Numbered from the stretch's first letter, positions 1 through 11,679 are shown. The stretch is DNA of 64,000 nucleotides from an uncultured Bacteroidales bacterium (GCA_905234795.1 CAJOIQ010000003.1:1-64000), one strand, 5' to 3'. Numbers and translations: made by a program. The notes: generated by a model not told the origin, from the sequence alone.

Positions 1-1
1 G

Positions 2-331
2 GAAGTGAAGCGTGGTGAGGTTGTTGCCAAACCCAAGTCCATCACTCCCCACACCGAGTTCAAGGCTCAGATCTATGTTCTGAAGAAAGAAGAAGGTGGC
101 CGTCACACCCCGTTCCACAATCACTATCGTCCTCAGTTCTTCATCCGCACGCTGGATGTTACCGGTGAGATCCTTCTCCCGGACGGCGTAGAGATGGTGA
201 TGCCTGGCGATAACGTGGAAATCACCGTGAAGCTCATCACCCCCGTGGCCATGAACAACGGTCTGCAGTTCGCTATCCGCGAAGGCGGTCGTACCGTGGG
301 CGCCGGCCAGGTGATCGGCATCATCGAGTAA
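2..331 (+). CDS. tuf: Elongation factor Tu, C-terminal part (5' truncated by window edge)
   Basis: This is the last ~109 codons of EF-Tu, the GTPase that brings aminoacyl-tRNA to the ribosome. The frame enters the window open, so the start codon lies upstream. The visible part is domain 2/3: the segment [16 protein letters not shown] and the ending [15 protein letters not shown] are the standard EF-Tu domain 3 sequence. It is followed by a hairpin terminator and then by tRNA-Trp and secE, the usual Bacteroidetes order. Identity is near certain. Confidence 0.97.
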   Translation, partial: EVKRGEVVAKPKSITPHTEFKAQIYVLKKEEGGRHTPFHNHYRPQFFIRTLDVTGEILLPDGVEMVMPGDNVEITVKLITPVAMNNGLQFAIREGGRTVGAGQVIGIIE

Positions 332-352
332 TTTTTCTCGAAGCCATTAAAA

Positions 353-384
353 AAAGTGAGGGCTCAGACGTGAGTCCTCACTTT
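353..384 (+). terminator. Hairpin after tuf
   Basis: A nine-base arm AAAGTGAGG (353-361) pairs with CCTCACTTT (376-384), and inside it CTCA (363-366) pairs with TGAG (371-374). The A-rich left flank makes it look bidirectional, but the T run after the stem is only three bases, so termination may be partial. It separates tuf from tRNA-Trp. Confidence 0.6.
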
Positions 385-389
385 CCCAC

Positions 390-460
390 AGGGGAATAGA
401 ACAAGGGTAGTTCAGCGGTCTCCAAAACCGTCGATGTGGGTTCGAATCCTGCTTCCCCGG
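390..460 (+). tRNA. tRNA-Trp (anticodon CCA)
   Basis: A full cloverleaf can be drawn: acceptor 390-396 with 453-459, D stem GAAC/GTTC (399-402, 410-413), anticodon stem 415-419 with 427-431 around loop CTCCAAA with anticodon CCA at 422-424, and T arm 436-452 with loop TTCGAAT. G460 is the discriminator base expected for Trp. The first acceptor pair is A390 opposite G459, a mismatch where A-U is usual. CCA is not encoded. Its place between tuf and secE is the common Bacteroidetes arrangement. Confidence 0.93.
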
Positions 461-536
461 TTACGATTTGGTAAATGTTTAACCGTTGGTCCCGGATTCC
501 CGCTTCCAATTTTTCCGGAACCCATTGTAAGCAAAG

Positions 537-725
537 ATGAGAAAGTTCATTAACTATCTGAAAGAGTGCGCTCAGGAACTCACCAAGAAGGTGACGTGGC
601 CCACGTGGGAGAAGCTGCAGAGTTCTGCATTGCTTGTCCTGGTAGCTACGTTGATCCTCGCTGTGGTCATTTTCCTGATCGACTTTGCATTCCAGCATCT
701 GATGGAGTTTATTTACGCACTGTAA
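537..725 (+). CDS. secE: Preprotein translocase subunit SecE
   Basis: A 62-residue protein with an amphipathic N-terminal helix (KECAQELTKKVTWPTWEKLQ, typical of SecE) and one transmembrane helix near residues 31-54 (ALLVLVATLILAVVIFLIDF). It stabilises SecY in the inner-membrane protein-export channel. The single-helix form is the usual length for Bacteroidetes. It lies 16 bases ahead of nusG, as in most bacteria. In the 461-536 gap before it I see only a weak imperfect stem (GGTCCCGG with CCGGAACC) and no further gene. Confidence 0.95.
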   Translation: MRKFINYLKECAQELTKKVTWPTWEKLQSSALLVLVATLILAVVIFLIDFAFQHLMEFIYAL

Positions 726-741
726 CTGATTAGTACACCTT

Positions 742-1305
742 ATGGCTGAAAAGAAATGGTACGTACTGCGTACCGCGGGAACCAAAGAAAAGAAAGCCGC
801 CGAATACCTGATCAAGGAAATTGAAAGACACAAAGATCTGCAGGCCATTGTGGATCAGGTCCTTGTGCCCGTCAAGAAAGAGATTGTCACCAAGAATGGC
901 AAGCGCAAGGAGGTGGAGCGTCTGCTCTTCCCCGGCTATGTGCTTATCCATGCCGAACTCAATCCGGACCTTGAGTACGTCATCCGCAACGGTATTCCCG
1001 GCATGAGCGGTTTCCTCACCGAGAAAACCGGTAATGGTCCCACCGAGCGTGTCCCCGTTCCCATCCGCGACGAAGAAGCCCAGCGCATCCTGGGCGTCCA
1101 GGACGAGAACGCCGTGAACGCAGCCGAGACAGAGGTGAACTTCACCGTGGGAGAGAGCGTCCGCATCACGGACGGTCCTTTCAGCGGCTTCGACGGTACC
1201 GTAGATGAAATCCTTCAGGAAAGGAGCAAACTGAAAGTAGTGGTTGTGATCTTTGGAAGGAAAACCCTTCTGGAACTCAGCTTTACACAAGTAACTAAAG
1301 AGTAG
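742..1305 (+). CDS. nusG: Transcription termination/antitermination factor NusG
   Basis: 187 residues. The N-terminal NGN domain opens with KKWYVLRTAGTKEKKAAEYL and carries the LLFPGYVLI segment; the C-terminal KOW domain begins near residue 132 with FTVGESVRITDGPFSGFDGT. NusG binds RNA polymerase and links it to Rho or to the leading ribosome. It sits between secE and rplK in the ribosomal protein operon. No insert in the NGN domain is evident; the length is normal. Confidence 0.97.
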   Translation: MAEKKWYVLRTAGTKEKKAAEYLIKEIERHKDLQAIVDQVLVPVKKEIVTKNGKRKEVERLLFPGYVLIHAELNPDLEYVIRNGIPGMSGFLTEKTGNGPTERVPVPIRDEEAQRILGVQDENAVNAAETEVNFTVGESVRITDGPFSGFDGTVDEILQERSKLKVVVVIFGRKTLLELSFTQVTKE

Positions 1306-1314
1306 ATTTAAATC

Positions 1315-1749
1315 ATGGCAAAAGAAGTAACCGGATTCATTAAGCTCCAGATCAAAGGCGGAGCAGCGAATCCTGCGCCTCCGGTGGGACCGGCACTCGG
1401 TTCCAAGGGCCTCAACATCATGGACTTCTTCAACGCCCGTACCCAGGATCAGGCCGGTAAGGTCCTCCCTGTGGTGATCACGGTGTACTCCGATAAGTCC
1501 TTCAGCTTTGAGGTCAAACAGCCCCCGGTGGCCGTATCGCTCAAGGAAGCTGCCAAAATCAGCAAGGCTTCCGGCGAACCCAACCGTAAGAAAGTGGCTA
1601 CCGTCACCTGGGACCAGGTGAAGGAGATTGCCCAGTCCAAGATGCCCGACCTCAACGCTTTCACGCTGCGCAGCGCTATGAGCATGGTGGCCGGCACCGC
1701 CCGTTCCATGGGTATCAAGGTAGAAGGTGAAATGCCCGAGAATCTTTAA
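1315..1749 (+). CDS. rplK: 50S ribosomal protein L11
   Basis: 144 residues, the standard length. The N-terminal domain has the thiostrepton-loop proline motif [19 protein letters not shown] and the C-terminal rRNA-binding domain ends with [14 protein letters not shown]11 forms the GTPase-associated centre on 23S rRNA. It is preceded by nusG with a 9-base gap and followed by rplA with 15 bases, so the genes are co-transcribed. Confidence 0.98.
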   Translation: MAKEVTGFIKLQIKGGAANPAPPVGPALGSKGLNIMDFFNARTQDQAGKVLPVVITVYSDKSFSFEVKQPPVAVSLKEAAKISKASGEPNRKKVATVTWDQVKEIAQSKMPDLNAFTLRSAMSMVAGTARSMGIKVEGEMPENL

Positions 1750-1764
1750 AAACACGCATGAATT

Positions 1765-2463
1765 ATGAGCAAACTCACGAAAAACCAGAAGGCTGTCCTT
1801 GCCAAGTATGACAAGACGCAGGTTTACTCCATCTCTGAGGCATGCGCGCTTCTGAAGGAGATCACCTATACCAAATTTGACGCTTCCGTAGAAATCACCA
1901 CCAATCTGGGTGTGGACCCCCGTAAGGCCAACCAGATGATCCGTGGCGTTGTCACCCTGCCCGCCGGTACCGGTAAGGTCACCCGCGTGCTGGTTCTGTG
2001 CACCCCGGACAAAGAGAACGAAGCCAAGGAAGCCGGCGCCGATTATGTCGGCCTGGACGAATATATCACCAAGATCAAGGAAGGCTGGACCGATGTGGAT
2101 GTGATCATCTGCACCCCGTCCGTGATGGCCAAGGTCGGTCAGATCGGCCGTATCCTGGGTCCCCGCGGCCTCATGCCTAACCCTAAGACCGGTACCGTCA
2201 CCATGGAGGTGGGCGCCGCCGTCAAGGAAGTGAAGGGTGGTAAGATTGACTTCAAGGTGGACAAGACCGGTATCATTCACGCCGCCATCGGTAAGGCTTC
2301 TTTCACTGCCGAGCAGATCGAACAGAACGCCCGCGCCTTTGTCTCCGCCGTGCTCAAACTGAAACCTCAGTCCCTGAAGGGTACCTATTTCCAGGGTTGC
2401 ACCATTTGCACCACCATGAGCCCCGCCGTCAAGGTGGATGTGAAAGGCTTCACCGCCGAATAA
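1765..2463 (+). CDS. rplA: 50S ribosomal protein L1
   Basis: 232 residues. The L1 signature is visible, including [19 protein letters not shown] and the preceding [12 protein letters not shown]1 binds 23S rRNA in the L1 stalk and, in many bacteria, represses its own operon by binding mRNA; no copy of its RNA target was recognised here. Gene order rplK-rplA-rplJ-rplL is canonical. Confidence 0.98.
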   Translation: MSKLTKNQKAVLAKYDKTQVYSISEACALLKEITYTKFDASVEITTNLGVDPRKANQMIRGVVTLPAGTGKVTRVLVLCTPDKENEAKEAGADYVGLDEYITKIKEGWTDVDVIICTPSVMAKVGQIGRILGPRGLMPNPKTGTVTMEVGAAVKEVKGGKIDFKVDKTGIIHAAIGKASFTAEQIEQNARAFVSAVLKLKPQSLKGTYFQGCTICTTMSPAVKVDVKGFTAE

Positions 2464-2469
2464 TCTGTT

Positions 2470-2475
2470 AGGAGG
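2470..2475 (+). promoter_or_regulatory. Strong Shine-Dalgarno site before rplJ
   Basis: AGGAGG lies 8 bases ahead of the rplJ ATG. Such a full Shine-Dalgarno is unusual in this window, where most starts have only A-rich leaders as is typical of Bacteroidetes. It fixes the start at 2484. Confidence 0.6.
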
Positions 2476-2483
2476 AAAAGGAT

Positions 2484-3017
2484 ATGAAAAAGGAATTGAA
2501 AGAACAGGTTATCGCAACCATCAAAGCCAACCTGGCTCAGTACCCCAACTTCTACATCGTGAACATCGAGGGACTCAATGCCGAACAGACGGCTTCCCTC
2601 CGTCGCGATTGCTTCAACGAAGGCATCAAGCTTAACGTCGTCAAGAACACCCTGTTCCACAAGGTGATCAAGGACGCCCAGAGCGAAGAAATGGAACTCC
2701 TGGTTCCCGCTCTGGAAGGCAATACCGCCATCATGTACACCGAGGCTCCCGCAGTTCCTGCCAAGCTCATCAAGAAGTACAACAAGGCCGGTAACGAAAA
2801 GCCCGCACTCAAGGCCGCCTATGTGCAGGAATGCGCATTCGTAGGCGCCGATAAGCTGGAAGAGCTTATCAACATCAAGTCCCGCGAGGAACTCATCGGT
2901 CAGATCATCGGCATGCTGCAGTCCCCGGTGCAGAACGTTATTTCCGCTCTGCAGAACGGTGGTGGCGCCAAGATTGCCGGCCTCGTCAAGACCCTCGAAG
3001 AAAAAGAAAACAAATAA
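2484..3017 (+). CDS. rplJ: 50S ribosomal protein L10
   Basis: 177 residues. The N-terminal globular domain includes YIVNIEGLNAEQTASLRRDC and VVKNTLFHKVI; the C-terminal helix that carries L7/L12 dimers is the segment around VQNVISALQNGGGAKIAGLV. L10 anchors the L7/L12 stalk. It is followed 27 bases later by rplL and preceded by the strongest ribosome-binding site in the operon. Confidence 0.98.
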   Translation: MKKELKEQVIATIKANLAQYPNFYIVNIEGLNAEQTASLRRDCFNEGIKLNVVKNTLFHKVIKDAQSEEMELLVPALEGNTAIMYTEAPAVPAKLIKKYNKAGNEKPALKAAYVQECAFVGADKLEELINIKSREELIGQIIGMLQSPVQNVISALQNGGGAKIAGLVKTLEEKENK

Positions 3018-3044
3018 TAACAAACAATTTAAAAATTTACAATT

Positions 3045-3422
3045 ATGGCAGACGTTAAGAAACTCGCTGAGGAACTCGTGAACCTCACCGTCAAAGATGT
3101 CCAGGAACTCGCTAAGATTCTGAAGGAAGAATATGGTATTGAGCCCGCTGCTGCAGCCGTTGCAGTTGCTGCTCCCGCCGCCGCCGCCGAGGCTGCCGGT
3201 CCCGCCGAGCAGACCGAATTCGACGTTATCCTCACCAGCGCTGGCCAGGCTAAGCTCCAGGTCATCAAGGCTGTTAAGGAGAACGCTGGTCTGGGTCTGA
3301 AAGAGGCCAAGGAACTCGTTGACAAGGCTCCCGTTGCCGTCAAGGAGAAAGTTTCCAAGGCTGAGGCCGAGGCCCTGAAGGCTGCCCTCGAGGAAGCCGG
3401 CGCCGAGGTTGAACTCAAGTAA
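3045..3422 (+). CDS. rplL: 50S ribosomal protein L7/L12
   Basis: 125 residues: N-terminal dimerisation helices ([20 protein letters not shown]), an Ala/Pro-rich hinge ([17 protein letters not shown]), and the C-terminal factor-binding domain with [18 protein letters not shown]. It recruits translation factors. The leader is A-rich with no Shine-Dalgarno. A perfect hairpin with a T run follows, before rpoB. Confidence 0.98.
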   Translation: MADVKKLAEELVNLTVKDVQELAKILKEEYGIEPAAAAVAVAAPAAAAEAAGPAEQTEFDVILTSAGQAKLQVIKAVKENAGLGLKEAKELVDKAPVAVKEKVSKAEAEALKAALEEAGAEVELK

Positions 3423-3456
3423 GTTCACCTGCTCCCTAGATGGGAGTCCCCACACA

Positions 3457-3491
3457 GGTTTAGAGCCCAAAGTAGGCTCTAAACCTTTTTT
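3457..3491 (+). terminator. Intrinsic terminator/attenuator between rplL and rpoB
   Basis: A perfect 11-bp stem, GGTTTAGAGCC (3457-3467) with GGCTCTAAACC (3475-3485), a 7-base loop, then six T (3486-3491). Position matches the classic rplL-rpoB attenuator that lowers RNA polymerase output relative to ribosomal proteins. rpoB and rpoC have no obvious promoter of their own here, so read-through past this site is probably what supplies them. Confidence 0.9.
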
Positions 3492-3527
3492 CCGTCTTTA
3501 AAATTTTCCCCATAACGAAGGCAGAAC

Positions 3528-6500
3528 ATGTCTAAAAAGACTACCCAACAGCGAATCAATTTCGCAACATCCAAAATTCTGGAATACCCTGACCTTCTGG
3601 AGGTTCAGCTGAAGTCCTTCAAAGACTTCTTCCAGCTGGAGACCACTCCGGACAGCCGCCGCCAGGAGGGCCTGTACCAGGTGTTCCAGGAAATCTTCCC
3701 GATTGAGGATACGCGGAACAACTATGAACTCACCTTCATCGATTACTTCATCGATCCCCCGCAGTATTCCATCGAGGAATGTCTTGAGAGAGGACTCACC
3801 TACAACGTTCCTCTGAAGGCAAAACTCCGCCTTTCATGCACGGACCCGGAGCACGAGGACTTTGACACCCGCGTGCAGGACGTTTACCTTGGGAACGACT
3901 CCCGCCGGTACGTTCATCATCAACGGTTCCGAGAGAATTATCGTTTCGCAGCTTCACCGTTCCCCGGGCGTGTTCTTCGACCAGAGCATGCACGCCAACG
4001 GCACCAAACTGTATTCTGCCCGCATCATCCCCTTCAAGGGATCCTGGATCGAGTTCGCAACGGACATCAACAATGTCATGTATGCCTACATCGACCGCAA
4101 GAAGAAGCTGCCCGTAACCACCCTTCTGCGTGCCATCAGCTACAGCTCCGACAAAGACATCCTGGACCGTTTCGGCCTGGCCGATGAAGTGGAAGCTACC
4201 GCCGAGGTCCTCCAGCAGAACGAAGGCCGCAAACTGGCCGCCAACGTCCTGAAGACCTGGATCGAGGACTTCGAGGATGAGGATACCGGTGAGGTGATCC
4301 CCATCGAGCGTACCATCCCCATCGTGGAGCGCGGCGAAATCCTGAACGAGGATACCATCGCCCGCATTGCCGATACCGACGTGAAGACTATCCTCCTCCA
4401 GAAGGACGAGGCCGTATCCGCCGAGAACAGCATCATCTACAACACCCTGCAGAAGGACCCGACCAATACGGAAATCGAGGCTGTGAACTATATCTACAAG
4501 CAGCTCCGCAATTCCGAACCGCCGGATGAGGCTACCGCCCGCGACGTCATCGACAAGCTCTTCTTCTCCGAGAAGCGCTATGACCTGGGCAGCGTAGGCC
4601 GCTACCGCCTGAACAAGAAACTGTCCCTGGACATCGACCCCGCCGTCCGCGTGCTCACCAAGACGGACATCGTGGAAATCATCAAATACCTCATCCAGCT
4701 CATCAACAGCCGCGCTACGGTAGATGATATCGACCACCTGTCCAACCGTCGCGTGCGCACCGTGGGAGAGCAGCTGGCCAACCAGTTCTCCGTGGGTCTG
4801 AGCCGTATGGCCCGCACCATCCGCGAGCGTATGAATGTCCGCGACAGCGAGCAGTTCAACCCCATCGACCTCATCAACGCCAAGACCCTGTCTTCGGTCA
4901 TCAACTCCTTCTTCGGCACCAGCCAGCTGTCCCAGTTCATGGACCAGACCAACCCGCTGGCCGAAATCACCCACAAGCGCCGTCTGAGCGCCCTGGGTCC
5001 CGGAGGTCTTTCCCGTGACCGCGCCGGCTTCGAGGTCCGTGACGTGCACTATACCCATTACGGCCGTCTGTGCCCTATCGAGAGCCCCGAAGGCCCCAAC
5101 ATCGGCCTCATCTCCTCCCTGTGCGTGTATGCCCGCATCGACGGACTCGGTTTCATCGAGACCCCGTACCGCGAGGTTCATAACGGCAAGGTGGATCTTT
5201 CCGATACCGGTTGGAAATACATGAGCGCCGAGGAAGAGGAAGCCCAGCACGTGGCCCTGGCTAACGTGAACATGGGCGAGGACGGCCAGCTCCTGGACGA
5301 CCGCATCCAGTGCCGTCTGGAGGCCGACTTCCCGCTGGTTTCCAAGGAAGAAGTGAACTACATGGACGTAGCCCCCAACCAGATGGCTTCCGTGGCTGCC
5401 TCCCTCATTCCTTTCCTGGAGCACGACGACGCCCACCGCGCCCTGATGGGTGCCAACATGATGCGTCAGGCCGTTCCGCTCCTGAGCCCGGAGAGCCCTA
5501 TCGTGGGTACCGGTCTGGAGGAGCGCGTCTGCATCGACTCCCGCACCCAGGTGATTGCCGAGCGCGAGGGTACCGTCACCTATGTGGATGCCAATGAGAT
5601 CCACGTGAAGTACGACCGTACCGAGGACGAGAAATTCGTAAGCTTCGCCCCCGAGGAGACCGTATACAAACTCCCCATCTGGCGCCGCACCAACCAGAGC
5701 ACCACTATCAGCCTGAAACCCCTCGTCCGCAAGGGCGACCGCGTGAAGGGCGGCCAGGTGCTCACCGAAGGCTACGCCACCCAGAACGGAGAACTTGCCC
5801 TGGGCCGCAACCTGATGGTTGCCTTCATGCCCTGGAAGGGTTATAACTACGAAGACGCCATTGTCCTGAGCGAGGAAATGGTGAAGTGGGATGTGCTCAC
5901 TTCCATCCACGTGGACGAATACCTCACCGAGGTCCGCGAGACCAAGCGCGGTATGGAGGAACTCACCTCCGATATCCCCAACGTGAGCGAGGACGCCACC
6001 AAGGACCTGGACAAGGACGGTATCGTGCGCGTAGGTGCCCACATCGAACCCGGTGACATCATGATCGGCAAGATTACCCCGAAGGGCGAGAGCGATCCTT
6101 CCCCGGAAGAGAAGCTGCTCAAGGCCATCTTCGGCGACAAGGCCGGCGATGTGAAGGATGCTTCCCTTAAAGCCAATCCTTCCCTGAGCGGCACCGTCAT
6201 CAAGACCGCCCTCTATGCCAAGGTTTCCAAGGAGACCGGCAAGCGTGGCGCCAAGGCCGACCAGAAGACCCGCATCGAGATCAAGCAGCAGGAGTTCGAG
6301 AAAGCCGCCGAGAAACTTCGTGCGGGCTTCATCGAGAAACTCTGGAGCCTGGTCAACGGCAAGAAGAGCGCCGGCGTGAGCGATCTCTACGGCGTGGAAA
6401 TCTTCCCTAAGGGCAAGGAGTTCACCCTCCAGGGCCTGAAGGATGCCGACTACCAGAACATCTCCACCGCCAAGTGGTGCAACGACGCCAAGACCAGCGC

Positions 6501-7335
6501 CCTGGTGCGCGAGCTCATCGGCGGTTACTGCATTGCCCACAAGGAGGCCGAAACCCGCGCCAAGCGCGAGCTCGATAAGATCAAGGTGGGTGACGAACTC
6601 CCCAACGGCGTCATGCAGATCGCCAAGGTGTACATTGCCAAGAAGCGCAAGATCACCGTTGGTGATAAGATGGCCGGCCGTCACGGTAACAAGGGTATCG
6701 TCGCCAAGATCGTCCGTCAGGAGGACATGCCGTTCCTCGAGGACGGTACTCCCGTGGATATCGTTCTGAACCCGCTGGGTGTGCCTTCCCGTATGAACCT
6801 GGGCCAGATTTACGAGACCGTGCTCGGTTGGGCCGGCCGTGAACTGGGCCTGAAGTTCAGCACCCCCATCTTCGACGGTGCTTCCATCGAGGAGATCTGC
6901 GACTACACGGACAAGGCCGGCGTGCCCCGCTTCGGTAAGACCCGTCTGCGCGACGGCGGTACCGGAGACTGGTTCGACCAGCCCGCCACCGTGGGTGTCA
7001 TCTACATGATCAAACTGGGTCATATGGTAGACGACAAGATGCACGCCCGTTCCATCGGCCCTTACTCCCTCATCACCCAGCAGCCGCTGGGCGGTAAGGC
7101 TCAGTTCGGCGGCCAGCGCTTCGGCGAAATGGAAGTGTGGGCCCTCGAGGCCTACGGTGCGGCCAACGCCCTCCAGGAGATCCTTACCGTGAAGTCCGAC
7201 GATGTCAACGGACGGTCCAAGACCTACGAAGCCATCGTTAAGGGAGACCCGATGCCCACTCCTGGCATCCCCGAGTCCCTGAACGTGCTGCTGCACGAGC
7301 TCCGTGGACTGGGCCTCAAGGTCACTTTGGACTAA
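3528..7335 (+). CDS. rpoB: DNA-directed RNA polymerase beta subunit, with an apparent frame break near 3890-3898
   Basis: Catalytic beta subunit, about 1269 codons, normal for Bacteroidetes. The frame that starts at 3528 ([20 protein letters not shown]) runs correctly to [12 protein letters not shown], then is lost; the correct sequence resumes one frame over with [20 protein letters not shown] and continues to the stop at 7335. Compared with the family pattern (YLG, then x-I-P-x-M-T), about four residues are missing at the junction, a net loss of 11 bases. All later landmarks are intact: the rifampicin-pocket region ([30 protein letters not shown]), [16 protein letters not shown] and the C-terminal [11 protein letters not shown]. 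Because rpoB is essential, an assembly or consensus error is more likely than a genuine mutation. Confidence 0.93.
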
Positions 7336-7362
7336 TCGTGGACAATAAGAAAGTAACGAACT

Positions 7363-10300
7363 ATGCCTGCTTTTAACAATAAGGAAAACAAGGTAAAGAG
7401 CAATTTCTCCCGCATTTCCATCAGTCTCGCTTCCCCCGAGGACATTACCGAGCGTTCCTGCGGAGAAGTCCTGAAACCGGAAACGGTGAACTACAGGACC
7501 TACAAGCCGGAGCGTGAGGGTCTGTTCTGCGAGAAGATCTTTGGCCCCACCAAGGACTACGAGTGCTACTGCGGCAAGTACAAGAGAATCCGCTACCGCG
7601 GAATCGTGTGCGATCGCTGCGGCGTGGAAGTGACGGAGAAGAAAGTTCGCCGCGAGCGCATGGGTCATATCACCCTTACCGTTCCGGTAGCCCATATCTG
7701 GTACTTCAAGAGCGCTCCCAACAAGATCAGCGCCCTGCTGGGTGTCCCTTCCAAGAAACTGGAGGCCGTTATTTACTACGAGAAATACATCGTGGTGAAT
7801 CCCGGTCTGCTGGGTACCGACGAAGTCCCCGAGGACATGCGTCTGGAAAAGATGGCCCTGCTCTCCGAGGACGAGTATTTCACCGCCCAGGAGCGTCTGG
7901 CCGAAGTCCGTCGCAAGAAGGTTGAGGAAGGTCTGGTGTGGGAAGACGAGATGAACCTGGTGGCCAAGATGGGCGCCGAGGGCATCTACGACCTCCTGAA
8001 GGAAATCGATGTGGAAGAACTGGGCCGCCAGCTGCGCCGCGATATGCGCTCCGAGAGCTCCCAGCAGCGCAAGACCGAGATCCTCAAGCGTCTGTCCGTG
8101 GTGAAGTGGTTCCAGGAGTCCAACGGCATCAACCGTCCGGAATGGATGATCATGAAGGTGATTCCCGTCACCCCTCCGGACCTTCGTCCGCTGGTTCCGC
8201 TGGATGGCGGCCGTTTCGCCACCAGTGACCTGAACGACCTCTATCGCCGCGTCATCATCCGCAACAACCGCCTCAAGAAGCTCATCCAGATCCAGGCCCC
8301 CGAGGTCATTCTGCGCAACGAGAAGCGCATGCTGCAGGAAGCTGTTGACAGCCTCTTCGACAACTCCAAGAAGTCGTCGGCCGTCAAGAGCGAGAGCAAC
8401 CGCGCCCTCAAGTCCCTGTCCGACTCCCTCAAGGGTAAGCAGGGCCGATTCCGCCAGAACCTCCTGGGTAAACGTGTGGACTATTCCGCCCGTTCGGTTA
8501 TCGTCGTGGGTCCCGAACTCAACATGCACGAGTGCGGTCTTCCCAAGTTCATGGCCGCCGAGCTGTACAAGCCTTTCGTGATCCGCAAGCTCATCGAGCG
8601 CGGTATCGTGAAGACGGTCAAAAGCGCCAAGAAGATTGTGGACCGCCGAGATCCCGTTATCTGGGACATCCTGGAGAACGTGATGAAGGGTCATCCGGTA
8701 CTGCTGAACCGTGCACCTACCCTGCACCGTCTGGGTATCCAGGCTTTCCAGCCCCGCATGATCGAGGGTAAGGCCATCCAGCTGCACCCGCTTGCCTGTA
8801 CGGCCTTCAACGCCGACTTCGACGGTGACCAGATGGCTATCCATCTGCCGCTGGGCAACGCCGCCATCATGGAGGCTCAGCTGCTGATGCTGGGTTCCCA
8901 CAACATTCTGAACCCCGCCAACGGCAGCCCTATCACCGTCCCTTCCCAGGATATGGTGCTGGGTCTGTACTACATTACCAAAGAACGTCCGGGCGCCAAG
9001 GGCACCGGCTTCAAGTTCTACGGTCCCGAGGAAGTGATCATCGCCTTCGACGAGAAAGTGATTGACATGCACGCCCCCATCGAGGTGCGTCTGCCCAAGG
9101 ACAAGCAGGACCTGAGCAAGGGTTACGAAATGGTGAAGACCACTGCCGGCCGCATCATCGTGAACCAGTACATGCCCGTGGAAGTTCCCTACGTGAACGA
9201 GGTGCTGGGCAAGAAGTCCCTGCGCAGCGTCATTACCAATGTGATCAAGCACACCGGCGTAACCCGTACCGCCCAGTTCCTGGACGATATCAAGAATCTG
9301 GGTTATGATCAGGCTTTCCGTGCCGGTATCTCCTTCAACCTGGGAGACGTCCTCATCCCCGAGGAAAAGACCGCTCTCATCCAGAAGGGTTATTCCGACG
9401 TGGAAGCCATCAAGGCCAACTACGCCATGGGCTTCATCACCAACAACGAGCGTTACAACAAGGTGATCGACCTTTGGACCTCCATCGACAACCAGCTCAC
9501 TGCCATCGTGAAGAAGCAGATCTCTGCCGACCAGCAGGGCTTCAACCCGGTGTACATGATGCTGGATTCCGGTGCCCGTGGTTCCACCCAGCAGATCAAG
9601 CAGCTCTGTGGCATGCGTGGTCTGATGGCAAAACCCCAGAAGAGCGGCGCCGCCGGAGCCGAGATCATCGAGAACCCCATCGTGTCCAACCTGAAGGAGG
9701 GTATGACCGTGCTGGAGTACTTTATCTCCACCCACGGTGCCCGTAAGGGTCTGGCCGATACCGCCCTCAAGACGGCCGATGCCGGTTACCTCACCCGTCG
9801 TCTGGTGGATGTATCCCACGACGTGATCATCACCGAGGAAGACTGCGGAACCCTCCGCGGCCTGATCGCCACCGCCATCAAGAACAAGGACGAGGTGGTG
9901 GAATCCCTGGGTGAACGCATCCTGGGCCGTACTTCCGTGCACGACATCTTCAACCCGCTCACCGGCGAACTGATTATCGCCGCCGGAGAGGAAATCCGCG
10001 AGGACACCGCTGCCCTCATCGACTCCCTCCCCATCGAGCAGGTGGAAATCCGCAGCGTTCTCACCTGCGAATCCCGCAAGGGCGTGTGCGCCAAGTGCTA
10101 TGGCCGTAACCTGGCAACTTCCCGCATGGTGGAAACCGGTGAAGTGGTGGGCGTTATCGCCGCCCAGTCCATCGGTGAGCCTGGTACCCAGCTTACTCTG
10201 CGTACCTTCCACGTGGGTGGTACCGCTTCCGGTTCCGTGGCCGACAACACCATCGTCTCCAAGTACGAGGGTAAGCTCCAGTTCGAGGAACTGCGCACCA

Positions 10301-11658
10301 TCGACCGCGTGAACGAGGATGGCAGCGTGAACCCCGTGGTGGTTTCCCGCATGACCGAACTCCGCATCGTGGACGAGCGCACCGGCATGACTTATTCCCA
10401 GTACGATATCCCTTACGGCTCCACGCTGTACTTCAAGGACGGCGCTACCGTGAAGAAGGGAGACCTCATCTGCGAATGGGATGCCTACAACGCCACCACT
10501 ATCGTGGAAACGGCCGGTGTCATCCGCTTCGAGAACATGGTCGAGGGTGTCACCTACCGTGAGGAGAGTGCCGATGAATTCGCCACCAATACCGACAAGG
10601 TGATCATCGAAGGCCGTGACAAGACCAAGAGCCCGGCCATGCTCATCGTGGACGAAAAGGGTGTGGTGATCAAGACGTACAACCTGCCTGTGGGCGCCCA
10701 CATCATGATGAACGACGGAGACGCCGTGAAGGTGGGTGACGTGATCATCAAGATCCCTCGCGCCATCGGCAAGGCTTCCGATATCACCGGCGGTCTGCCG
10801 CGTGTGACGGAACTCTTCGAGGCCCGCACTCCTTCCAACCCTGCCATTCTCTCCGAGATCAACGGTGAGATTATCATGGGCAAGGTGAAGAGAGGTAAGC
10901 GTGAGATTATCGTGAAGAACCGCAGCGGCAAGGAATGCCGTTACGAGGTTCCCATGACCAAGCAGATCCTGGTTCAGGAGAACGACTATGTGAAGGCCGG
11001 TACCCGTCTGTCCGACGGCGGAACTTCACCTACCGACATCCTGAACATCCTGGGACCTGTGAAGGCACAGGAATACATCGTGAACGAGATTCAGGCCGTG
11101 TATCGTCTGCAGGGTGTGAAGATCAACGACAAACACTTCGAGATCATCGTACGCCAGATGATGCGCAAGGTTCAGATTGGAGACCCCGGAGACACCGAAT
11201 TCCTCCCGGAGGAACTGGTGGACAAGTGGGAGTTCATGGACCGCAACGACGCCATCTTCGGCAAGTACTATGTCGAAGAGCCCGGTGACAGCGTCCGCTT
11301 CCAGGAAGGCGACATCATCAGCGCCCGTGACTTGCGCGGAGAAAACGCTTCTCTGGAGCGTCAGGGTGCCAAACTGGTGGTGGCCCGTCCGGCCAAGCCC
11401 GCAACGGCTTCCCAGGTGCTGCAGGGTATCACCCGCGCCGCCCTCAAGACCGGCTCCTTCATCAGTGCCGCCTCCTTCCAGGAGACCACCAAGGTCCTTT
11501 CCGAGGCCGCTATCCGCGCCCGCGTGGACAACCTCGAGGGCCTGAAGGAGAACGTGATCTGCGGTCACCTCATTCCCGCCGGCACCGGTCTCAGTCGCTA
11601 CCAGGATATCGTGGTAGGCTCCAAGACCGACGCTATGGAAATGATGAACGAACTCTAG
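7363..11658 (+). CDS. rpoC: DNA-directed RNA polymerase beta' subunit
   Basis: 1431 residues, full length for Bacteroidetes. The N-terminal zinc site is C68, C70, C83, C86. The catalytic magnesium motif NADFDGD is at residues 483-489 (Asp 485, 487, 489). The second zinc site is C828, C902, C909, C912. The bridge-helix/trigger-loop region around [21 protein letters not shown] is intact. It follows rpoB after 27 bases and ends at a strong terminator. Confidence 0.98.
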   Translation: MPAFNNKENKVKSNFSRISISLASPEDITERSCGEVLKPETVNYRTYKPEREGLFCEKIFGPTKDYECYCGKYKRIRYRGIVCDRCGVEVTEKKVRRERMGHITLTVPVAHIWYFKSAPNKISALLGVPSKKLEAVIYYEKYIVVNPGLLGTDEVPEDMRLEKMALLSEDEYFTAQERLAEVRRKKVEEGLVWEDEMNLVAKMGAEGIYDLLKEIDVEELGRQLRRDMRSESSQQRKTEILKRLSVVKWFQESNGINRPEWMIMKVIPVTPPDLRPLVPLDGGRFATSDLNDLYRRVIIRNNRLKKLIQIQAPEVILRNEKRMLQEAVDSLFDNSKKSSAVKSESNRALKSLSDSLKGKQGRFRQNLLGKRVDYSARSVIVVGPELNMHECGLPKFMAAELYKPFVIRKLIERGIVKTVKSAKKIVDRRDPVIWDILENVMKGHPVLLNRAPTLHRLGIQAFQPRMIEGKAIQLHPLACTAFNADFDGDQMAIHLPLGNAAIMEAQLLMLGSHNILNPANGSPITVPSQDMVLGLYYITKERPGAKGTGFKFYGPEEVIIAFDEKVIDMHAPIEVRLPKDKQDLSKGYEMVKTTAGRIIVNQYMPVEVPYVNEVLGKKSLRSVITNVIKHTGVTRTAQFLDDIKNLGYDQAFRAGISFNLGDVLIPEEKTALIQKGYSDVEAIKANYAMGFITNNERYNKVIDLWTSIDNQLTAIVKKQISADQQGFNPVYMMLDSGARGSTQQIKQLCGMRGLMAKPQKSGAAGAEIIENPIVSNLKEGMTVLEYFISTHGARKGLADTALKTADAGYLTRRLVDVSHDVIITEEDCGTLRGLIATAIKNKDEVVESLGERILGRTSVHDIFNPLTGELIIAAGEEIREDTAALIDSLPIEQVEIRSVLTCESRKGVCAKCYGRNLATSRMVETGEVVGVIAAQSIGEPGTQLTLRTFHVGGTASGSVADNTIVSKYEGKLQFEELRTIDRVNEDGSVNPVVVSRMTELRIVDERTGMTYSQYDIPYGSTLYFKDGATVKKGDLICEWDAYNATTIVETAGVIRFENMVEGVTYREESADEFATNTDKVIIEGRDKTKSPAMLIVDEKGVVIKTYNLPVGAHIMMNDGDAVKVGDVIIKIPRAIGKASDITGGLPRVTELFEARTPSNPAILSEINGEIIMGKVKRGKREIIVKNRSGKECRYEVPMTKQILVQENDYVKAGTRLSDGGTSPTDILNILGPVKAQEYIVNEIQAVYRLQGVKINDKHFEIIVRQMMRKVQIGDPGDTEFLPEELVDKWEFMDRNDAIFGKYYVEEPGDSVRFQEGDIISARDLRGENASLERQGAKLVVARPAKPATASQVLQGITRAALKTGSFISAASFQETTKVLSEAAIRARVDNLEGLKENVICGHLIPAGTGLSRYQDIVVGSKTDAMEMMNEL

Positions 11659-11679
11659 CGAGTTCGTCAGACATCATTC

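Noticed and set aside
3885..3905. Programmed frameshifting as an explanation of the rpoB break
   Set aside because: A ribosomal shift would still leave four conserved residues missing, and no slippery site or stimulatory structure is seen.
3796..10701. A very long open frame on the minus strand opposite rpoB and rpoC
   Set aside because: It is a by-product of strongly biased GC-rich codons in the two polymerase genes; the translation has no recognisable domain, and the sense strand is fully explained.
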